Origin: Homalodisca vitripennis
Taxonomy: Eukaryota; Arthropoda; Insecta; Hemiptera; Cicadellidae
Direction: 5' to 3'
NCBI RefSeq assembly: GCF_021130785.1
Contig: NC_060207.1
Location: forward strand, 194,671,501-194,735,500
Length of the DNA: 64,000 nucleotides
Shown here: one piece after another, positions 37,601-46,200 of the stretch
Layout: the number at the start of each line of letters is the position of its first letter
Position numbering within the stretch: the stretch's first letter is position 1
Position numbers and translations under genes: made by a program
The notes under the pieces: model-generated
Seen by the model: the letters and a program-made list of their open reading frames with translations, nothing else
What the model was told of the DNA's origin: nothing
Database searches by the model: none

Positions 37601-40188
37601 ACACAACCCTTTTACTGAAAGGAGACACACCAGAGGACATCAGCATCAGTGCATACATTGCCCTAAACATGACATACGACTACTGCCTTACAAATAACTT
37701 GGTAGCAAACCCTTCTAAAACAAAACAGATCAATTTCAGCAGAAGAGGTGAACAAATCCCGGCCCTTCCTGATATTGACCTTGCAGACCAAACTGACCTT
37801 TTGGGTCTCACTCTAGACTCAAATTTGACATGGGGCCCACATGTTGACATCCTGTGCAAGAAACTCAACTCTGCTCTCTATGTAATAAGAAGAATTAAAT
37901 GCATCAGCAACATAGAAGCAGCAAAGATGGCATACTTTGCTTTATTTGAGACATACTTGAGGTATGGTATAGTAGTATGGGGTGGCACATCAACTACCAA
38001 CTTAAATCGTATACTCACCATCCAGAAGTCAGCTATAAGATCCATAGCAAACCTAAAAGCACGAGACAGTTGCCGAGAAGAATTTAAAAACCTCAAAATT
38101 AAAACAGTAATCTCAATTTACATACAGGCAGTCATACTCCATGTTGATAAATTAGGACTCCCAAAAGAAACAAGATTACATTTTCATGACACTAGACATT
38201 CATCAAGAATCCCCGTTGCGAGACAAAGGACAGCTCTTTATGAAAGAAAACCATCATTCATCGGGGCTAAACTCTACAACCATCTCCCTGCTGACTTCAA
38301 GCTACTGACAGGCGAAGCGCTGAAACACAGATTGAGCTCCTGGTTGACAGATAATCCATTCTACTCAATCGAAGAGTTTCTTGACAAGACCAAAGACAGT
38401 GGACTTAACTTAAGAACATGATAACATTGTATATTCATCCAATATTGAATTGTCTAACCTCAACATACTTGACACCATTCTCTGTACTTGATGTTCAGAA
38501 ATAAAGCATTATTCTATTCTATTCTATTCTATTCTATGTTACCTTAAGATTTCTTAGTTCCAAGTTCTAAATTAAAATTTTTTTGTTTAGATATTATTGT
38601 GCAAAAATAGCGTCAGTTTATTCTTAAGTAGTAGATAGGTAATTTGGACATAACAATAGTATAATCCTTATTTCAGGAGTTTCGGTCCAAACAGAGAAGC
38701 ACAAGGTGAGGTTCGTTGCCATTCTGTTGTCTCTGGGTGCCACTTATGTTATCGGTGACATGTATTCAGCCAATCTCACATCCATGCTGGCTCGCCCAGC
38801 CAGAGGTAAACTGGATGTGATTTCCACTACTTTTTACGAACAGGTGTTATTTCATAAATGTGTCATAAAATGTAATGTTGGAACAATTCAGCTGATTTTG
38901 AAAGAGACAAATTCAATTTGTCATCATGAAAAATAATAATTGTCCACTTAGCGGCATCAAACATAACAAACAGAATAGAGATTTGTAATAAACCAATGCA
39001 GATACACAATATGGTTTTGAGAAGTTCATCTAGAATGGACCAATAAAAAAAGTTCACTCCTTTTTTACCACCATATTGTTTCTGTCGTAACGATCACCAT
39101 TTACTATTGGCTTCTGGTCAGTTCTCCGTGGTTGGTCAGTAAATGCAGATAATTGTGACCTGTTTCTTAGTTCAGTTTTAATAATTAGTGTTTTGTTTTT
39201 CTCAAGTGCATGTTTTAGAGTTAGTGTGCAAGGAATTGACACACAACATGGTTGTTGTGATTCCTGACTTATGCATGTTACAATGCTCTGGTATGATTTG
39301 TTTATTTTAACCTAGATTGTAGTTACATGTTAGGTTAATTATTCACCTGAGGAACAGATCAGATTGCAGATCTCAAAATGTAGTCTTGCAGGTTTTTTTG
39401 TATCACTAAACGATGATAGATGACCGGAAAAATCCTTTACATAGCAGTATGTTTTAAACCTTTACATTAGTATTTGAATAAGCCATTCCCATTGATTCAT
39501 TCACATCAAACTGCAATTCTATTTTGCCAACATAATTGCTTGTTCTCAGAAAGGCCCATAACAAATCTGGAACAACTGGCTGAAGCAATGGAGAATCAGG
39601 GATACCAACTGTTGGTAGAAAAGTTTAGTGCTTCCCATGGCAATGTTGAGGTGAGATTATAAAAAAAATCACTGTTCAACAACGTATTGTTATAATCTGG
39701 TGATTATAGTAACTAAAATTCAAACAATTGATTGTTATGGCTCACTAGCAGTGCTATCACATAATTAAAGTTGTTATTGTTTAGTACACGGCTTTTTAAA
39801 ATTGAATTACTCACTTATTTCTCAACCAATTTTCTTAAACTTGGTATTGTTGGATTTTAAATTAAATTACCTTAATAAAATTTTAACAGTGACTTTTATG
39901 TGTATTTTTTAAGATATAACACATACAAATTTTAAGAAAGCACAATTTTGAAAGTAAATCTTATAAAAAGTTATTATTTTTATTGTAATTAGGCTTTTAG
40001 GTTAGCTATGCACCAAATTTAAATTTATTACAACATTCTCTTCTAAAATAAAAATAAATAAGTGAAAATGATAAAATGGGCAGCATTTGGGTAATTATTG
40101 AATTTTTTAAAGTTTGAATACTATATTTTTATTTGTTTTTGGTCCAAGAAAAATATTTGAAAAGATTGATAGAGAGTTCTGAGACACC

Positions 40189-40248
<60 letters not shown>

Positions 40249-43200
40249 TTTATTGCAATATATAATGAAATACTTTTTAGTTATATTCTGATACAACACA
40301 GTAAATAAAAACATTAAAATACTTTAAATATATATATATATGTAGATTGTTGAAAATAATATTTTTTATCACTAGGAACAAAAGAGGTTGTTTTTGGATG
40401 CAATCATTTTTTTTACAAAATGGGCGAAGCTGAGGTTAAATACGATTAAGCCCCTAAGATCACTTTTGCTCCATGTGATGGACAACGGTTTTTATGATAT
40501 GGAAAACAAAATTAAAACTTTATTTTATTTAATTTTTATTACACTATAACGCAACATAGTAGTAGTACTGTCAGGTTTATATATCAAAAACCGTTTTGGT
40601 TTTTGTATTTACTTCTTCTGAAACGACAACAAAGCTTGAGGTTAGCACACTGTTGTGTGCTAACCTCATGTGTTAACAACACTTTTTTTAAGATCTCTGT
40701 TATTAGGTAATGTAAAGCATCACTTTATGTACCAACTTAAGTATTAAAAACAGCTGTTATTTGTGCAGTATGATAAAAAAAATGTTTTTCCTTCAAGAAT
40801 GGTACTGGCTTGTACAAGAAAATCTGGCAACAAATGGAGAAGCAGAAGATGTATCCCCTCATAGAGTCCACAGAAGACGGGATGAAGCTGGTGAGAGATA
40901 AGAAGAATGTAGCTCTCATAGGAGGCAGAGAGACTTTCTTCTTTGATACTCGACGGTTTGGTAAAGTCTCATTGATTACAAGAAATTGAAAAATGAGGTT
41001 CTTTTTTGTTACAAATGTTAATCACACTTCTTATGTACCAATCACATTTTCACAATTAATTAATTACAAGGTTGGAATACCCCACACCATGCGTCACATA
41101 ACTGGTTTCGATGAGGTTATAAGTTTATAGCTCATTACAGCCTTGCAATGTTCTGAAGACAGACAGAAAAACGGACAACCCCCATAAAAAACATTCTTGT
41201 GTACGTAGAAATGAAATTTTATTCAAAACATTACGTCTACAGATGAAGTGTTTCTTGAGATATCATGCCACTTTCATATATTCAGATTTTTGTTCATTGT
41301 TACGTTTAAGTGTTTAAAATAATAAAAGTTCCGGTTAGTGTTACAAGGAAGAGAGCACTAAAACCATATCCTGTCACTGGCTTTTAATATTGACTTTCCA
41401 CTCTAAAGATATTTTCTTTTACTGTGTGAATAAAAGTTACATATTAGAATCTCATATGAATGGACTTAGTTTGTTTACAAACGTACTTATTCTGCTATTT
41501 TTCATTGCTATTATGGTCACACATAAGGTCACTGTAAAAAAGATTTGCTGACGTGCATCCAAATCCTATGGCGTGACAAGTACCATCATCAAACTCAGTG
41601 TTGTCTAAATAGAAATGAAGCTTCATCCAAAATTTCAAATCTATAGATCAGTTCAATTTTGAGTTATAGTGTGTACAGACAGAAAAAAAATTTCCGACCT
41701 CGCTAAAACTCAGCTAATAAATTACGATAGAACACTATAATTCAGGCCAAGAAAAGTAAATATAAAAATAAATTCAAATTCAAATTAAGGATTTTAAATT
41801 TTTTTTATCACACTCCGTGAGATGTAGTGTGTAAAATAATAATTTAAATTAGTTATACTGAAAAAATAATGATTGGGTTATTAGACATAAAATAAAATAA
41901 TGTGATTGGTTGATTGGTCTTTAATCATTGAATACTTAAGTTTACCCCATCAGGAGACATAAACACAAATAGATTTTGCTTGTACATGACACAGTTGTAT
42001 TTCCATAACTTCACTTTGATAAACCACCATGTTCAATATGTTATGTTGTTAAAAAAACTACCACAGTTTTATAAATTTAAACATTTTTCCAATTTATTCA
42101 TAAATGATTTTTGAGGTTACAGAGAGGTTTTTCCAATCTTTGGGAAGAACATAGTACAATATAAGGCACTTAAGGAATGCCTAAAATATTTGCAAAGTCT
42201 ATGTGTGAGGGTTATTCGGAAAGTAAGTTGCTTTAAAAAATTACTCTTTTACAGCATACATTTAAAAGAATATTTCTTAAACGATATTTATCAGGAAACA
42301 GGATTTTTCCGGACATTTGCCATCGTTCAGTGAAACAAGAAAACAGTAACACTACGTTTCGAGATCTGCAATCTGATCTCTTCTTCAGGTAAAGAAACTA
42401 ACCTAATACATAATTACAAACCAGGTTAAATTAAACAAATCTTACTAAAGCGTTGTGGCACGCCTAGGTCAGGAATCACAACCTACATGTTGTTGTCAAC
42501 TTCACTAACACTAAAGACATGCACTTAATACAAAACTATACAAAACACTAATCATTAAAACTAAACTACGAAATACAGGTCACAATACATCTTCACTCGT
42601 CTGGTCGTATTGTGACCTGTATTCCGTAGTTTAGTTTTAATGATTAGTGTTTTGTATAGTTTTGTATTAAGTGCATGTCTTTAGTGTTAGTGAAGTTGAC
42701 AACAACATGTAGGTTGTGATTCCTGACTTAGGCGTGCCACAACGCTTTAGTAAGATTTGTTTAATTTAACCTAGTTTGTAATTATGTATTAGGTTAGTTC
42801 TTTACCTGAAGAAGAGATCAGATTGCAGATCTCGAAACGTAGTGTTACTGTTTTCTTGTTTCACTGAACGATGGCAAATGTCCGGAAAAATCCTGTTTCC
42901 TTCACAATCCTTCCATCGTCAAAAATAACCTTTAAACAAAGGATATTTATCATTTACAATCACTTCTCGTATCTATGTAAAAGTTTTCAATGCTTATTGA
43001 TTAAAATTCTGCCAACTATGCACGTAACCAACCGCTATGACAAAGTGTGACCCCAATCTGTTGACTGGCTTTATTTTTAACATTAACACAAGACACTATG
43101 TGAATATGTATTAAGAAATTTGTTGCTTTCATCGTGGTACCGAATAGGAAAGTTTAGAATTGGTCCCATTCTCTTTGTTTTGAGTTCATCAGTCACGAGC

Positions 43201-46200
43201 CTGGGTACTCATCAGGCACAAAAATGTATGACATCCAAGTTTCTAAGTCACAATTTCATATAACAGAGTTTTTTACATCAGTAGAAAATGCTTTGAAAGA
43301 TCTGTGATTGTGAACATTCGATTTCCTCTAGTGTAATGATTGATTTGTTCAACAAGGTCATTGGTGACCATTTCGCTATCAATTGTAAATATTAGTTCTT
43401 TCTTCACAAAACAATTGGTACCATTTTAACTGCAGTACAGCTCATAATGTCTTCCCCCTGCACAGAATAATTCATGATAAATTTCCACCTATTGAATTTT
43501 CTTAACCAAAAGAAATTTAATGATGCTATGGCCTTCATACTCGGCGGGAGAGTTGACTGCAGTGTCCATTTTGAACACTAATTTAGAACTCTTAGAATGG
43601 CATAGCGACAATCACTATCACTGTCAGATGCGTACTGAACATAGCTACACAGCACCACTATCTCCTCCCATTCGGAGATCAGATACCTCATCAACTTACC
43701 TTCCTAACGACTCTTATAATATATATTGGGTACGAATCTTATCAATTTTGTAAAATTTTATTTTATTTTTAGGAGTTCATAATTTTCACTTGAGTGAAAA
43801 ACTTTACACTCGATACTCAGCCATCGCAATGCAGCTGGGATGTCCTTTCATTGACAAGTTCAATCAGATGTAAGTTAAGCTAATTGTTTTTTTATTTCAA
43901 AATGTATTTATTTAAGAAGATACGTGAATTTTTTACTACCTTAAAAATAATTTAACAGTTAAAAAATTAGAGTTAATATAGTAACCATTGGAAGTATTCC
44001 AAGGAAAATAACATATAGTGCAACCATATGTGAGATCCAAAGAAGCTTTTTAGCTTCTTTAGTCTTTTGACTAAAGAAAGATTCTTATTAATATTCTTGG
44101 CTATTTACAATAAATGTATTTTGTGCTTGTAAGCATTATATTTAACATTATAAAATATACATACAGTGGATTTTCAATCTAATGAATATCCACAATATCA
44201 CAAAAACGTGATGTGTCTGACGAAGATAGCCTTGCTATCGAAAGGCCTCACAAAAATAAGTTTTAAATATTGGTTTATGTGTTTGAATGTAAATAAGTAA
44301 ACTTAGATTGTTTTGAGGTTCTATCTACCACTGCAAACTTGAACAGTTAATAAAAATACGACAAAGATGAAAACACACAAGTCTGTAGCAGTAAACAATC
44401 TCAACACAGCATGGGGGATAACAACGCTCACAGACTGATGGTTAGAGGTCCAAATTGGAAGTAACTTGTTTCTAAGGGAGTAACTTTAGAAATTGGCCAA
44501 TTTCCAAAATTGCAAATTTCTACTAAGAAGTAAATCTTTTAAGAAAGATAATAACCAACAAAAGCAGATAGGATCAAATTATTAAGAAGCTAGCAGCATA
44601 TGATAAAGAAAATGCATGTTGATCATATGGCTGTTGGGTCATATTGGTGTTTTAATTGGTTAAAACTTCAGCCAATAACAACACAGCTCCACCCCATTCA
44701 ACACACTTGTAGAAGTGAATATGTAGTATTGGTACTTTCAGTTTAACATCTGTTGACTACAGATGACTCTCCACAGTAAGGCCAAAATATTGTAAGAATT
44801 TAACTGTGATAAAAAACATTTTGACATAGTGTGAACTTAGATAATTGTAGATTACATAGTAATCCAAATAATAGGGTTATAAAATTAAATGTATTATCAT
44901 AAATATTTCATAACTTGGGATATGAAATGTGTTCAATTTCAGTTATTATCTAAATTGAGATTTGCAACAACAAAATTCTCCACTTTTATCTCCATGTATT
45001 TCAGACTGATGAGACTGTTTGAAGCTGGAATACTAACGAAAATAACGGAAGAGGAATACCAGAATCTGGGAGAAAAGAAATGGAGGGAGTCCAGAAGGAC
45101 TCAACAGGAGAAGGAGGAATTATCGACCAGCGTTGCTGAGGGGGATGACAAACTTGAGGAGGATGATAAACTACGTCCAATGAGCATTAAGGCTTTGCAA
45201 GGAGGTTTCTTTATTCTCATGATCGGTCACTGTGCTGCAGGTTAATACTATTTTTTTTAAATACTAGGGATGAGTAGTAACAATTATAGCATGAGGACTT
45301 GTAGTTTCTTCTTTATTGATGCTGCTTTTTCATTGCTAACAAGTTATAGCACTAATCTTACCTGACTTTTTAGTGGTCTGAGCAAGGTTCTTTGAAAAAC
45401 AAAGCAGTAAAATATTTTTAATATAACTTGAATTTACTTGTAGTATTAAACATTTGCAAAACACATGTACCTAATAGTTTTATTCTGCACGGAAGTGCTG
45501 TAATCTATTAGGGTTAAATAACACTTAGTTTAAACGAGGATATCTACATTGGAAAGAAAGATTTGTTAAATTTTATAAATTACTATGTCTAAGCAAAATA
45601 AAGTACTAACACATTATGATTATTATTACTAAATTAAATGTAAAAAGGTTAGTCAAAGGATCTGTCATTTTATATATAACTCAATAAATCAAACATTTTA
45701 ACATTTGCATTTTAGTTGTAGTATCTAAAAGACATTTTGAAAAATTACAACTGAAAGGTATCTAACTTTGATTTGCTGTTTTTTGGTTTTTTTTTTAATA
45801 CATAAGTTATAAGTTTATGGAAACATTTTTATCATAATTTAATTTCCTTTTATTGGGATAAGAAGGAATTCCCAATTATTTAATTATAATTTTGTTATCC
45901 TTTTTGTTATACAGTACAATGGGAACTTTATTTATTTAAAAGAAAATCAATGAAGGCTTCATGTATTAAATTAGCGGACTATCTACTTAGTCAACCCACC
46001 AGTTGAAACTAGGCTGCTTTGGTTGCCAATAATAAATAATTAAAAAAAGGAAACCTAAAAGATCTACCAGAATAGAGAATTCAAATTAATAAACACTGAG
46101 TCACAATATAATCTTAGGAAGCACATCTCGCATGAACGAATAAAATAAGGGCCACCCATGGTTCCTCAATGGCTGCCATCTTGCTTGTGTTGGATCAGTT

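Larger units (their letters stand above)
32860..38538 (+). mobile_element. Nearly intact CR1/Jockey-group LINE with PWWP ORF1
   Basis: The element fills most of Ir40a intron 11, in the same orientation as the gene. It has a GC-richer 5' UTR (about 32860-33354), ORF1 (PWWP, coiled coil, repeats), ORF2 (endonuclease plus reverse transcriptase) in the -1 frame, a short 3' UTR with AATAAA near 38502, and an (ATTCT)n tail at 38514-38537. The 5' boundary is an estimate; no target duplication was resolved. ORF1 has one four-base duplication; ORF2 is open throughout. The domain order and C-terminal region fit the CR1/Jockey supergroup, but I do not assign a clade. Confidence 0.9.
42293..42901. mobile_element. 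609-bp foldback element with ~295-bp arms
   Basis: Arms 42293-42588 and 42607-42901 are near-perfect inverted copies around an 18-base spacer. The right arm carries a hammerhead-like core on the + strand and the left arm the same on the - strand. It resembles inverted terminal repeats of Penelope-like elements, some of which are known to carry hammerhead ribozymes. No protein is encoded. It lies in Ir40a intron 14. Confidence 0.9.

Noticed and set aside
42208..42292. A separate mariner end (AGGGTTATTCGGAAAGTAAG)
   Set aside because: It resembles terminal repeats of Tc1/mariner elements, but no partner end or transposase was found beside it.
43520..43753. Possible exon in Ir40a intron 14
   Set aside because: Open by chance. 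There is no splice logic, since exons 14 and 15 already join in phase, and no family resemblance.
44889..45004. Start codon and extended ORF upstream of Ir40a exon 16
   Set aside because: This is intron sequence before the CAG acceptor at 45002-45004; only the part after it matches the receptor.
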